Below are positions 32,032-41,628 of a stretch of 64,000 nt of DNA, in pieces. The notes below the pieces were generated by a model. The model was not told the origin of the DNA. It did no database searches and was given only the letters and a program-made list of their open reading frames with translations. The translations under genes were made by a program, and so were the position numbers. Source of the stretch: Choricystis sp. odSpoLacu1. Lineage: Eukaryota; Chlorophyta; Trebouxiophyceae. The stretch is from contig OY253656.1 of assembly GCA_958009055.1 (NCBI GenBank), positions 496,001-560,000 of the forward strand, given 5' to 3'. Each line of letters starts with the position of its first letter. The first letter of the stretch is position 1.

Positions 32032-32992
32032 ATGCCCGCCCTTGCACGCCAAGTCGTGGCACCAAACGCGATTTCTGCGCCGCGGGCGGCGGCCCGCCCG
32101 CCGACCGCGACCGCCCCCCCGCCGCCGACGCAGCGCCCACACCACCCCGTCGCGACCGCTGCCGCCGCCGCGCTCCTGGCCGCCACCCTCGCCGCCACGC
32201 CCGCCACAGCGGCCCCCCTCTCATCGCGCGCCTTCTTCGACATCTCCATCGACAACGTCCCCGCCGGCCGCGTCGTCGTCAAGATTTTTGATGATGTGCC
32301 CGTCTCTGCCGCCCGCTTCGCCGACCTCGTCCGCGACGTTGATGGCATCGGCTACCGCAACTCCAAGATCGATGGCGTGGTTGCAGACACCGAGGTCCGG
32401 TGCTCGGGATTGGTGTCTTTAACTGCACGTGCAGAGACGCCGTCGTTGATCACGGGGGGGGAGACGATCGAACAGCTGGAACCCGAGCTGGCAGCCGCGC
32501 GCCACTCGTCGGGCGACGTGGGCGCAGTCTCGTTGGTCGTCAAAGACCCGACCGCGCCCCCCCCCGAAACCCGGCTCGTCGCGATCAATGGGAAACTGGT
32601 CAACGTCGAGCGCCCGCGCCGGGGCGCGCCCAACGGCACTGCCTTTGTGGTGACGCTGGTGCCCGCGCCCCAGCTGGACGCGAACAACGTCGTCGGCACG
32701 GTGGAGTCGGGGCTGGACGTGGTACGCGAGGTGTCGCGGTTGAGGGCGGCCCAACCAACGACGGATTCACCCTTTTTTAAAATAGCGAAGAAGGTTGGCG
32801 ACAAAAGAGTACGTCTGAGAGGGAGAGGTGGTTGGAGAGGGTGGGGGGGCACAGGGAGAGGAGAAAACACACACACGCCCACAACACACACTCAACCATT
32901 CACCCCTCCCCTCTCAGGCCGACGTCGCCGAAAAGTTATTCAACCGCCCGTTTTCCAAGGTGGTCATCAAGGACAGTGGCGTGTTGGACTAG
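32032..32992 (+). CDS. Thylakoid-lumen cyclophilin-type peptidyl-prolyl isomerase (CYP26-2/TLP20-like)
   Basis: Exons 32032-32808 and 32918-32992, about 283 aa. A bipartite targeting N-terminus is visible: a basic Pro/Ala/Thr region, then a hydrophobic Ala/Leu stretch ending in an ATPATAAP cleavage-like site, as for thylakoid lumen import. The cyclophilin fold starts with FFDISIDNVPAGRVVVKIFD. The short second exon supplies the last strand (VVIKDSGVLD). Canonical catalytic residues are largely replaced, as in plant CYP26-2-type members, so isomerase activity is doubtful. The gene uses TAG as stop, with A-rich sequence after it. Confidence 0.85.
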
Positions 32993-33066
32993 AGTCAGAG
33001 TGTTGAGAAAAAGCAAAAAAAACAAGTTAACAAAAAAAAAGATTCAAACAACTAATCCTCTCTCTT

Positions 33067-34461
33067 CTACCCATCCTCCTTGACCCACGGCGCCGCCGCC
33101 TGCCGCGCCCCGCCCCCGCCCCGCGCCTCACAGCCGGGGCACACGTGCAGCACGGCGTGCACGAGAGCATCGCAGTCAAAACAGAACAGGTGACCGCACC
33201 CGCGGCACTCCAGCACGACGCCACTCGCGTCGTCGAAAGGGGCCAGGCACCCGGTGCAGCGCGCGCCCGCCAGCCCAGCCGCCGCGGGCGTGGGGCGGGG
33301 GGCGGACGCGGCGGCGGCCAGCGCGGCCGCGCGCGCGGCGGCTGGTTTCTTCAAGGAGGCGCCCCCACCCCCAGCCTCCTCCTCCACCTCCCCCCCCACC
33401 TCGTCATACGGCGCCACGGGAAACAGGTGGTGGTAGCTGCGCGCCAGGTGGGGGGAGGACACCAGGGCCAGGCCGCACACGTGGCAGGCGGCGGGCAGTT
33501 CAGCGACGCGGGCCGCGCAGCGGGGGCAGGCAAACCCGCCGGACCCCAGGGCCGCGCCCGGCCCGATAAACGCCGCCCCCGCGGGGCCGGACGCCACCGC
33601 CCGTGGAAACCCCATGCGCACGAGGGAGGGGGCGGCGTCCTGGGCACGGAGGGGGGGGGCGGCGGCGTGGGCAAGGGCCAGCGCGCGGAGGTGGCCCGCG
33701 TCCAGCGCCACTGCGCAACTCCCCCCCGTCTCCTCCGCCAGCCGCTTGCACACGTACACCTCGGCCGCCAGCCCGATGACGGACACGCGCACGCGGGCGG
33801 CTTTGCAGGCGGCTATTGTGGCGCCGATGTCGCCGGGGTCGGCGGTGGTCAGGCCGCAGAAAAATATGAGGACTTCTCGGAGGGCGTACGGGGGCACAGG
33901 CTTTACAATGGACAACGCAAGATCCAGCACGTTTTGCAGGGACGCCGCCCCCCCACACTCCAGGGTGGCGGCCAGGGCGGCGGCGTGGGCGTCGGGGGCA
34001 CCCCCCAGGTCGGAGACGCGTTCTGCGGCACCGTGGCGGGTGACTGTGACGGCAAGTTGGGAGAGTTGGTTGGCGTCGAAAAACGCGCGCGCCAGCGCCG
34101 TCAACGCGCCTGCAGCCGCCGCCGCCCTCGTGGGCCGCATGTCGGGCGCCGCCGCCGCGCCAGACAGGTCGACACAGGTGACGAGGGCGCGGATGACGCC
34201 GCGCCGCACGCGGGCGGTCGCGGTCGCCGAGCGCGCGGCCGCTGCCGCGCGGGCGGTGCGTTGGGCGGCCGCCACGTCCAGGGGGAGCAGGCGCCCTGCC
34301 TCATCTTCTTGCAGGGTCTCCCAGGTGCGTTCGTCTTCGTACTCGCGGCGGTAGGCGTCGAGCTCGACAGCGGCGGCGGCCTCGCTGAGGGAGAGGGTGG
34401 GTGTGGGTGCGGGGGTCGGGGCTCGACGCGTTTCCTTGTTTGTGGCCACTCACGCCGCCAT
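33067..34461 (-). CDS. GTF2H2: TFIIH subunit 2 (p44/SSL1)
   Basis: Core TFIIH subunit for transcription initiation and nucleotide-excision repair; it regulates the XPD helicase. Exon 1 is only 8 bp (34461-34454, ATGGCGGC), spliced to 34384-33067, giving MAAEAAAAVELDAYRREYED. The total is about 441 aa. The von Willebrand-like Ssl1 domain is clear (ALVTCVDLSGA, SLQNVLDLALSIVK, REVLIFFCGL). It is followed by two C-terminal zinc modules: CPRCAARVAELPAACHVCG, and the RING-like CTGC...CRGCGHLFCFDCD...CPGC. Without the tiny first exon the only in-frame start would be a GTG. Confidence 0.93.
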
Positions 34462-34841
34462 CTCCCACACAACACACGCCAGCAAACCACTCACTCCATG
34501 AGCGACGTTGCGGCCGCCTCCTCGGGCGGTTCATCGCCCGCGGGGGGCCGGGGGGGCGGCGCGGCCGACGCCATCGCAAATGCGGGGGGTGGGGGTGGCC
34601 TCTCTGCGCGGAGAGCGGGGGCGTGTCCAGCCCCTGCGCTTGAGGTGGCTGCTCTGTCAGTGGTTGGTGCGCATGCGGGGGGCAAGGGTGCGTGCGCTGC
34701 ACACAGAGAGGAGAAAAGAGAACGACGTTTTTTCTGTGTGTCGGGCTCGCCTCAACCCCCGCACAGAGGCGATCCACAGCGCGCGACTGCTTCCCAGTGT
34801 CATACAAAACAGCAACAAACAAAAAACTACACATCCTCTCT
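34462..34841. other. Spacer with weak open frames
   Basis: 380 bp between the TFIIH p44 start and the 3' end of ELP4. The first about 200 bp are GC-rich and hold a plus-strand frame from 34499 (MSDVAAASSGGSSPAGG) that reaches a possible GTGCGT donor near 34690. They also hold a 64-residue minus-strand frame. Neither has a domain or a credible second exon. The remainder is A/T-rich. A short unrecognised gene is possible but not supported. Confidence 0.3.
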
Positions 34842-35948
34842 TTAAAAATCAAGCGCGTTGCTTTTGCTGCCCCCCCCGCACGCGACGGCCGCAGCAGCAC
34901 CCGCCTCACTCTCAGCGTCTGGATCAACCTCCGCCTCCCGCACCGCCAGTCTGCCCCCCCGCCTCGTCACCACATACAATGGAGCGGAGGGAGGCGGGCG
35001 CGCGTACCCGGCGCCCGACCGAGGTGGGGTGGCGATCGTTAATAATCCAACCGCGTCGCGGCGCGCGGCCAGCAACGTTGCGCCCGCGCCATCCGAGCGC
35101 AGAGGGGCCAGGGTGAGGACAGCGTCGGCTGCTGACCGGGCGGAGGCAGCGTGAGAGGGGTGGAGGGCGCCGGGGGGGGAGAGGGCGAGGACGCAGGCGC
35201 GCGAGCCCCGCACCGCGCCGCGCACTCGCCGGAGAGCGATGACGCTGGCTGCTGGTGATGTGGAGAAACCATCACCATCCGCCAACCATGCCGGCGCCGA
35301 CGGCAGCACCAGCACGATGCGGGCGGGGGGGGCGGCCGGCGCGCGCGCGGACCGCGCAGCTAACACAGCGGCTTCCACGCCCGCCGCTGCGGCGTCGCCG
35401 CCGACGCCGCCCACACGGGATACAGTGGCCGAAGCGTCCACCCGCGTCTTCAAATCAAAATCGTGGCACCAGGCGGGCAGGGCGCCCGCTGACGCGCCGG
35501 GCGCGTGCGGCGCGCGGGAAGAGGAGGCGCCGTTGTCACCACCCGCCGCCGACTTGGCCGCGATGTAGCGCCGATACTGCCACGCAATCTTGAGGTCGGC
35601 AGCTGCAGGTGCGGTGGTGGCGTCGTCGTGGCTGCTGCGGTTTCGGGGCGCACGTTCTGCCGGCAACCACCATGCCCCGTCGTCGTCGGCAGCCGCGCCC
35701 GCACACACCCACGTCACGGCGTGGCCGCACGCCACGCCCTCCGCCACAAACAGGCGCACGAGGGAGTCGGCAGCGCTGGCCGACGGCGCTGTCTCCAGCA
35801 GCAGCACGCGCCCGGTCGGGGTGCCGCCGCGGAGGGCGGCGTCTAGCCCCGCGACGCCTGTAGACAGGACGGGGGTGCCGCCTGGGCCTGGCCGTGTCCC
35901 AGGGCCGGCTGCTGGGGCGGCCGGCGTCGCGCCCGCGCGCACAAACAT
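34842..35948 (-). CDS. ELP4: Elongator complex protein 4 (ELP4/PAXNEB)
   Basis: RecA-like subunit of the Elp456 subcomplex of Elongator, which modifies wobble uridine in tRNA. Single exon, about 368 aa. The start MFVRAGATP is chosen at the first ATG after an A-rich leader. Diagnostic PAXNEB blocks are STGVAGLDAALRGGTPTGRV at the N-terminus, the near-invariant LKIAWQYRRY and WCHDFDL in the middle, and the VLVLPSAPAWL strand. An Ala/Gly-rich linker separates these. It is head-to-head with the WCRKC thioredoxin gene; the starts are 102 bp apart. Confidence 0.95.
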   Translation of the reverse strand: MFVRAGATPAAPAAGPGTRPGPGGTPVLSTGVAGLDAALRGGTPTGRVLLLETAPSASAADSLVRLFVAEGVACGHAVTWVCAGAAADDDGAWWLPAERAPRNRSSHDDATTAPAAADLKIAWQYRRYIAAKSAAGGDNGASSSRAPHAPGASAGALPAWCHDFDLKTRVDASATVSRVGGVGGDAAAAGVEAAVLAARSARAPAAPPARIVLVLPSAPAWLADGDGFSTSPAASVIALRRVRGAVRGSRACVLALSPPGALHPSHAASARSAADAVLTLAPLRSDGAGATLLAARRDAVGLLTIATPPRSGAGYARPPPSAPLYVVTRRGGRLAVREAEVDPDAESEAGAAAAVACGGGSKSNALDF

Positions 35949-36050
35949 AAGTGCGAAGGGGAGGAAGAAATGCAGCTGTGTCCGACCAAGCCTGCTCAGT
36001 CTCTCGAAAAACGCTTTCCCCTCTGTCTGCCTCCCCCCCACCCACCTCTG

Positions 36051-36689
36051 ATGCTTGCCTCCCTGCGCGTGCCCACCAGGCACGTGCTTCCATCGCTGGT
36101 GTCACAACCGCCGTCCCAGAGCCAACCGCTGCCGCTGCGCACGGCTCGCCGAGCCGCACCGCCGCCCCCGTCCCAGCAGCCGAGGGGCGCCCACCTGCGG
36201 GCGGCCGCCCTGGCCAGTGAGGCGGGGGATGATGTATACGTGAGTGGAGAGGGAGGCAGGGGAAAGGGGGGTGGGGAGAGAGGAGGAGGGGATGCCATTG
36301 CGCGGACAAACACGCCCATGCCTCTCAACCCCCCCCCCCAGATCATGTCCGAGCCCGCCTTCAACACACACATCGCCTCCGCCACCGTCGTCGTCACCGA
36401 CTTCATGGCGCGCTGGTGCCGCAAGTGCATCTATGTCAAGCCGCGGCTGGTTACGCTGATGGCGTCCAAGTTTCCAAACGTCCCCATCGCGTTTGTCGAC
36501 GTCAACGCCGTCCCGTCCACCGTCGTCCGTGGCGCGGGCGTCTCTAAAATGCCCACAATTTGCATCTACGTCAACGGGGAGCAGGCCGAGTGCTACGTGG
36601 CGGGCGAGTCGGCGACGACGGCGGTGCTCAAGCTGGAGGCTATGGTTGAAGCAGCGTTGAAAAAAGTCAAGGAAGATGCCACGAAATGA
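36051..36689 (+). CDS. WCRKC: WCRKC-type plastid thioredoxin-like protein
   Basis: Exons 36051-36239 and 36342-36689, about 178 aa. The N-terminal about 60 residues are a typical transit peptide (Ser/Pro/Arg/Ala-rich). The thioredoxin fold carries VVVTDFMARWCRKCIYVKPR, so the active site is WCRKC in place of WCGPC, the mark of the plant WCRKC (thioredoxin-like 3) group. The cis-Pro loop is present (VSKMPTICIYVNGEQ). Both redox cysteines are kept, so disulphide exchange in the plastid stroma is likely. The intron's acceptor is preceded by a C9 run. Confidence 0.93.
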   Translation: MLASLRVPTRHVLPSLVSQPPSQSQPLPLRTARRAAPPPPSQQPRGAHLRAAALASEAGDDVYVSGEGGRGKGGGERGGGDAIARTNTPMPLNPPPQIMSEPAFNTHIASATVVVTDFMARWCRKCIYVKPRLVTLMASKFPNVPIAFVDVNAVPSTVVRGAGVSKMPTICIYVNGEQAECYVAGESATTAVLKLEAMVEAALKKVKEDATK

Positions 36690-36816
36690 CAGCGCGGTGG
36701 CCACACCCTGCACACAGCACGCTGGAGCACTCCCGGGGACGCGTTGGTTGGTGTTCTGTTTTTTTTTTTTCTGTTTCGTCTTGTTACACAGCAAAAAAGC
36801 TTCTCTCTCTCTTCAA

Positions 36817-37416
36817 TCAAACCACCCGCGTCAACACAAACAAGCTGCCCTTGTTCGTCTTGAACAGGCGGGTGTCGTCGTCCTCATAGATCAGGGTCCA
36901 GTGGCCGCGCGACCCGGGGGAGCCGTCGCCAAACGCGCGCCCCGCGACGCGAACACCCGCCACAAAAAAGTCGGTCGTCTCAAACACGACGTCCACGCGG
37001 TCGGGGCGCCGCCGAGCCGCGGTGCCGCCCAGCTTGGCGGCCAGTAAAGGGAGTGAAATAGACGGCCAGGCCACGGTGTTGGTGTAGGTCCCGTCGGGTG
37101 CAAATGACTGCCGCACCTCGCCACGCAGGGGGCCGACCCGCCCCGCGGACGGCCCCACCGAGTCGGTGTAGAGGGTGGTCCACTCGCCTTCGTAGGGGCC
37201 GACGATTAAAGTGCCGGAGGATGCGAGTGTGTTCAACGGAGCGTCAAGCGACGCTCTGTCGACGGTTGGCGCCGCGCACGCGGTTAAAAGTGCTTTTTTG
37301 GCTGTCTCAACATCGGCAGTGGTGGCGGAGGACGCGTACAGCCGCGTTGTAGTCGCCCGCCGCCGTGTGGCGGTGAGGGCGCGGGGCGGGGGGCGGAGGA
37401 GGGAAGGCGCAACCAT
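36817..37416 (-). CDS. Plastid lipid-associated protein / fibrillin (PAP/FBN family)
   Basis: Single exon, about 199 aa. The N-terminal about 30 residues are rich in Arg, Thr and Ala with no acids (transit-like). The lipocalin-like PAP/fibrillin fold follows: an opening helix (VETAKKALLTACAAP), YEGEWTTLYTD, GTYTNTV, a VDVVFETTDFFVAGVRVAG segment, and the closing signature GHWTLIYEDDDTRLFKTNKG then LFVLTRV. Fibrillins stabilise plastoglobules and thylakoid lipids. The gene shares a 72-bp promoter interval with the divergent DEAD-box helicase gene. Confidence 0.9.
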   Translation of the reverse strand: MVAPSLLRPPPRALTATRRRATTTRLYASSATTADVETAKKALLTACAAPTVDRASLDAPLNTLASSGTLIVGPYEGEWTTLYTDSVGPSAGRVGPLRGEVRQSFAPDGTYTNTVAWPSISLPLLAAKLGGTAARRRPDRVDVVFETTDFFVAGVRVAGRAFGDGSPGSRGHWTLIYEDDDTRLFKTNKGSLFVLTRVV

Positions 37417-37488
37417 TGCACCGAGACGTTGTGTTTCCCTCACTTTTCTCGCTTTATACCGCAGTAAAAAACACGCGCATTCACCCCA

Positions 37489-39183
37489 ATGCGGGGGCGC
37501 CCAGTGGCACGTCGCCACGCTGCGGTGCGGCGTGGCATTCCCCGCCCCGCCGCCGACGCAGGCGCAGGCGCGGGCGACGGACCGACGCCCCCGCCTCCCC
37601 CGACCGCCGCCCACGTCAACTCCCTGCAGTCGTCCCTGCTGCGCGCTGTCCAGGACCAAGACTACGCTGCTGCCGCCATCGCACGAGACGCGCTGGCGGC
37701 GGCCGTGGGCGGAGCCCACCCCCCCGCCCCCGCAGACTGGGGCGCGCTGGGCGTGCCGCCGTGGCTCGCAGACAGGGCGGCGCGCCTCGGCTTCCCTTTT
37801 CCCACCGACGTGCAGCGGCGGGCGGTGCCCGCCATCCTGCAAGGCGGCTCCGACGTCGTCATCGTGTCGCAGACGGGGTCGGGCAAGACGCTGGCCTTTT
37901 TGGTGCCGCTGCTCGCGGCGACGCTGCCGGCCGACCCGGCTGGCTGGACGCCCCCCTCCGACGGTCCTCGCGCCATCGTCATCGTGCCGACTCGCGACCT
38001 GGGGGTGCAGGTGGCTCTGTTAGCGTATCGCTTGCTGGGCGGGTCGATGAACAGGGGGCAGCCTGGGGCCGCGGACAACATGTTCGCTTACTCGGGGCCG
38101 AAGAGTGCGCGCGTGCGCGGCGTCTTGGACGAATCAGAGGCCCTGCGAGCCCGCGCCGGCGGCGAAGACCTGGCGTCCGCCGCCCTCGTCGTGGGCCTGC
38201 CCCACCTGCTGACCGCGGCGGTGGAGGAGGGAGGGCGTGCGTTGGGAGCGGGCGCGTGCGTCATCGCAGTGGACGAAGCCGACTCGGTCCTCTCGACGCA
38301 CGGCCCCGCACTCGCCAGCTTCCTCTCCGCCTGTGAAGCGGGAGCCGCCCTGGACGGCCGCCCCCGCCCCGACGTCGTTCTGGTGGGTGCCTCCGCCGCC
38401 AGTGCGGCGGGGACGGGGGCGGAGGAGGGTTGGGTGTGGGCAGAGCCAACGATCGTGCTGGGGGGTGGGTTGGACGAGGCCGTGGCGGCCCCCGCCGCCA
38501 CCACGTCCGCCCCTGCCGCCCTGCCCCCCGTGCCAGCCGGCGTGGCGCACCGCGTGGTGGTGGTTCCGCGGCAGGAGGACGAGTTGCCCTGCCTGACGCG
38601 CCTGCTGCGGGGTGCTGCAGCCGCGGCAGGCGCCGACGCGCCTCCGCCACGCACCGTCGTGTTTGCAGCCACCCCCACCGCAGCCGCCTCCGCCGCAGAC
38701 GCCCTCCGCTCCTCCCTGTGGTCCGTGCACCGCGTCTCCCTACTGCTGCCCGAGGGGCGGGAACCCGTGCGCGCGGTCGCCGCGTTTCGAGACGGCGATG
38801 CGTCGCTGTTGGTGGCGACACCGCCCGCCGCACGCGGCCTGGACCTGCCCTGCGTGGACGCAGTCGCGTGCCTGGGCCCCCCGACCGATGCGGCAGACTA
38901 CCTGCACCGCGCGGGGCGGGCGGGGCGGCTGGGGCCGGCGGCGGGGGGGGGGTCGTGCACGTGGGTCGTGGCGGAGGGGGCGGAAGTCGACAAATTGCGC
39001 GCGGCCGCGGCAGCCCTCGGCGTGGCTCTGGAAACCGTCGACCCGCCCCCCCCGGCCGCCGAGCTGGCGGCGGGCGGGGATGCGGAGGCCAACGAAGCGG
39101 TGAGGCGGGGGTTGGAAGACATTTTCTGGACGCGCGAAGCAGAGGAAGAGGGTGAAGGGGGAAACGGCGCGCGTGAAGAATGA
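37489..39183 (+). CDS. RH58: DEAD-box RNA helicase, probable plastid RH58 type
   Basis: Single exon, about 564 aa. After an Arg/Ala/Pro N-terminus there is a UVR-like helical motif (SLQSSLLRAVQDQDYAAAAI). The helicase core has a Q-region (RLGFPFPTDVQRRAVPAIL), motif I SQTGSGKT, Ia PTRDLGVQ, motif II VDEADSVL, a motif IV/V region (VVFAATPTAA, LLVATPPAARGLDLP) and motif VI HRAGRAGR. A SAT-like motif III is degenerate (VGASAAS). Large Ala/Gly insertions separate the lobes. The C-terminal tail is acidic. It probably remodels RNA in the plastid. Distinction of RH58 from related plastid DEAD proteins is tentative. Confidence 0.88.
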   Translation: MRGRPVARRHAAVRRGIPRPAADAGAGAGDGPTPPPPPTAAHVNSLQSSLLRAVQDQDYAAAAIARDALAAAVGGAHPPAPADWGALGVPPWLADRAARLGFPFPTDVQRRAVPAILQGGSDVVIVSQTGSGKTLAFLVPLLAATLPADPAGWTPPSDGPRAIVIVPTRDLGVQVALLAYRLLGGSMNRGQPGAADNMFAYSGPKSARVRGVLDESEALRARAGGEDLASAALVVGLPHLLTAAVEEGGRALGAGACVIAVDEADSVLSTHGPALASFLSACEAGAALDGRPRPDVVLVGASAASAAGTGAEEGWVWAEPTIVLGGGLDEAVAAPAATTSAPAALPPVPAGVAHRVVVVPRQEDELPCLTRLLRGAAAAAGADAPPPRTVVFAATPTAAASAADALRSSLWSVHRVSLLLPEGREPVRAVAAFRDGDASLLVATPPAARGLDLPCVDAVACLGPPTDAADYLHRAGRAGRLGPAAGGGSCTWVVAEGAEVDKLRAAAAALGVALETVDPPPPAAELAAGGDAEANEAVRRGLEDIFWTREAEEEGEGGNGAREE

Positions 39184-39348
39184 AACCAGTTTTTTGTGTG
39201 TGGCACAGTCCTGTCTCTGTTGTGTTCGTGCAAGCACTTGTCATTTTCTGTCGGGGGAGGGTCGCGTTTTTGGTTTTGTCACAAGGAAAAAAAGAAGGGG
39301 GTCGTTTTGTTTTCGCTCTCCACACACACACACCCAACCCACACTCTC

Positions 39349-41269
39349 TCACCCCCTGTTGTTCGCCTTCTCCCACTTGCCCACCGCCCCCACAATGGTT
39401 GACATCATCATTCTCCAGTCGGGCGCCCCCGCGTCCGTCACCATCTCCTCCCCCGCGCGCGCCCACGTGGGGATGGGGACCCCCGCACCAAACGACGTGA
39501 TCGTCAACGCGTTCTCCACGGACCCGCCCGGCCGGGGGCGCGCCTCCAGCACGAGGCGCAGGCCGGAGGCGGGGTGCAGGTACTCGGCGACGCCGGCGCC
39601 TGGGAAGGAGGGCGGATGAGACGGTTGAGTCGCCACAAACCCTGCATCCCCCGCCGCGCCAAAGGGGGGCGGCGGCAGGGACGCGTGCTGTGCCGCCGTG
39701 GTCGCAGGCAGGCGCAACCCGCCCGCGTGGTGGGCGGCGGGCAGCGGCGGCGGCGCCACCGCGCGAGGCAGCAGCAGCGCGCCGACGTCGGCGGCGCCGC
39801 CCTCGGGGCACCACGCCGCCGCCACGCCCGACCGGGTGGCGCCGTCGGCAGCGACATCGGCGTTGGCACCACCACCACCGCCGTCCAGCGTGGCCTGCAC
39901 GCCGGCGTCCACCCCGGCCGGCCGCTCCGCGCGCCGCAGCGCGGCCGCCAGCTGGGCCTGCAGCTCAGCCGCCGCCCCGCGCGCGTCCAGGGCGTCCGCC
40001 GCCGCGTCCAGCGTGGCCGACCGGGCGGCCGCCAGGTCGGCGTGCACGGCGCGCAGCTCTTCGCGCGCCGCGTCGGCGCGCGCGGCGCGCGTCGCCTGGC
40101 GTTCAGCCTCACTCTTCCAGTGGTCGGCCAGCCGGGTGGCGGCGTCGACAGAGGCTTCGGCCTGTGTGTTGAGTGTGCGCGTGGGGGGTGGGAGGGTGGG
40201 AGTGTGTGTGAGGCAAACGAGGCCGCTGGGCAAGCGTTGTTAGTTTTTTTTCCGAGCCCCCGCTCCCTCTCTTTCCCTCTTACCTTGCGATCGTGCTCCG
40301 CCAGCAGCTCCTCCACTTCAGCGATGCGGTGCTCCTTGACTCGGCGGTACTTGTCTTGGAGGACGGCGAGCTCGTGCTGTGGGGAGGGGGTGGGGGGGAA
40401 GGGTGAGAGAGTTTTTTTGAGCGGGTTGCGGCGGGCAGCCGCGCGCGCGCGCCGCGCGCGCATCGGGACCGCGCCCCGCCGTCTCTCCCTCGGCCTCTCT
40501 CCCAATGCCTCCAGCCTCTGCACATTCTCTCTTTCACACCCCACGCCATCCCGCTCACCTGCAGCTTGCGCAGCGCGTCCGCCGTGGCCACCGCCGCGTC
40601 CGCGTCGCCTCCCCCCGGCGCCGCAAACCGCACCCGCCCCACGCCACGCTGCGCGCCCGCGTCAGGCAGGCTGGTGATGTCCCAGGCGCCATAGTCCACG
40701 CCGTCCGAGGCGGCGCCGTAGAGGTCGGTGGTCGCGGGCGCGCGCCCGCGCGACGGCGACCGCGCAACCGCCCTCGCCTTCTTGCCGCGCCCGCCCGACT
40801 TGCGGTCCCACCCGGACGAGTGGGACGTGGACGCGGTGCCCCCTCTGGCGGCGGGCGCGGGAAAGCCGGGGGGAGGGCCGCCGGCGGGCACGAGCGCGGC
40901 GCGCGAGTGTTCGAGGCCATGCGGCTTGGCGCGCGGCTTGTGGGCGGCGGGGGCAGCGGGGACAGCCGCCGCCGCGGCAGCCGCAACAGACTTGGCCGGC
41001 GCTTTGACTGAGTGGCGTGGCTTTTTGGAGGCGGGGGGCGGGGCCGAGGGGCCGGCCGCGTGCGCGCCATGCGCGCCCGGACCGCGCTTGGCCGCCGCGT
41101 TCTCCTTGCCCGTGCGCCCGGGCGACAGCGCGCCGGCGTCCGCCACGCTGGTGCTCTTCAACCAGGCGGGCGTGCCGCCAAAGTCGGCCCGGGTGAGGCT
41201 GTAGTCGATGGGCGCGCGGCGGCGCAGCGCGTGCACCGCGGCGGACGTGGGGGCGCCGGTGTCGGCCAT
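39349..41269 (-). CDS. Coiled-coil protein with C-terminal globular domain, possibly TITAN9/Csm1-like kinetochore protein
   Basis: Exons 41269-40559, 40376-40284 and 40161-39349, all phase 0, about 538 aa. The N-terminal 230 residues are disordered, basic, and rich in Ala/Pro/Lys. Exon 2 (HELAVLQDKYRRVKEHRI) and the start of exon 3 form a coiled coil of about 90 residues. A Gly/Ala linker and a compact C-terminal domain follow (GLRLVLEARPRPGG, ENALTITSFG, WMRE-like WARAGEEMV). This plan resembles plant TITAN9 and other coiled-coil plus globular kinetochore proteins. The resemblance is by architecture and weak sequence only, so the function is a guess. Confidence 0.75.
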
Positions 41270-41628
41270 TGGTTTTGGGATGTGTGGGTGTGTGGGTGTG
41301 GCGAGGTGTGGCGTGCGCCTGCAGGGCGGGACACGCCGTCGTCTCACGCCCGTGAAAAAGGGAAAGCGGAGGAGTGAAATCGAAACAAGATGGTTTTCGA
41401 CCAGAGAAAAGCCACACACACGCGACGCGAACGAGTGAGTGGGTTGGGTTACCCCACAAACCGATCTCCCCCCCCACACAAACACGAGATCGGTCCCCAG
41501 ATGACGGATCCCACTCTTTTCCACCGAAAAGAAGAGGGAGCGAGAATGGGACCGCACCACGGCAAGGGGAGGTGCTAAAAATAACCCTCCCCTTCTCTCT
41601 CCACCCACACAGCCCACACACACACACC
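41270..41628. promoter_or_regulatory. Divergent promoter spacer
   Basis: 358 bp between two divergent start codons, with (TG)n and GA-rich stretches, several A runs and a C-rich leader with CA repeats before the plus-strand start. No gene, tRNA or recognised element is visible. Confidence 0.4.
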
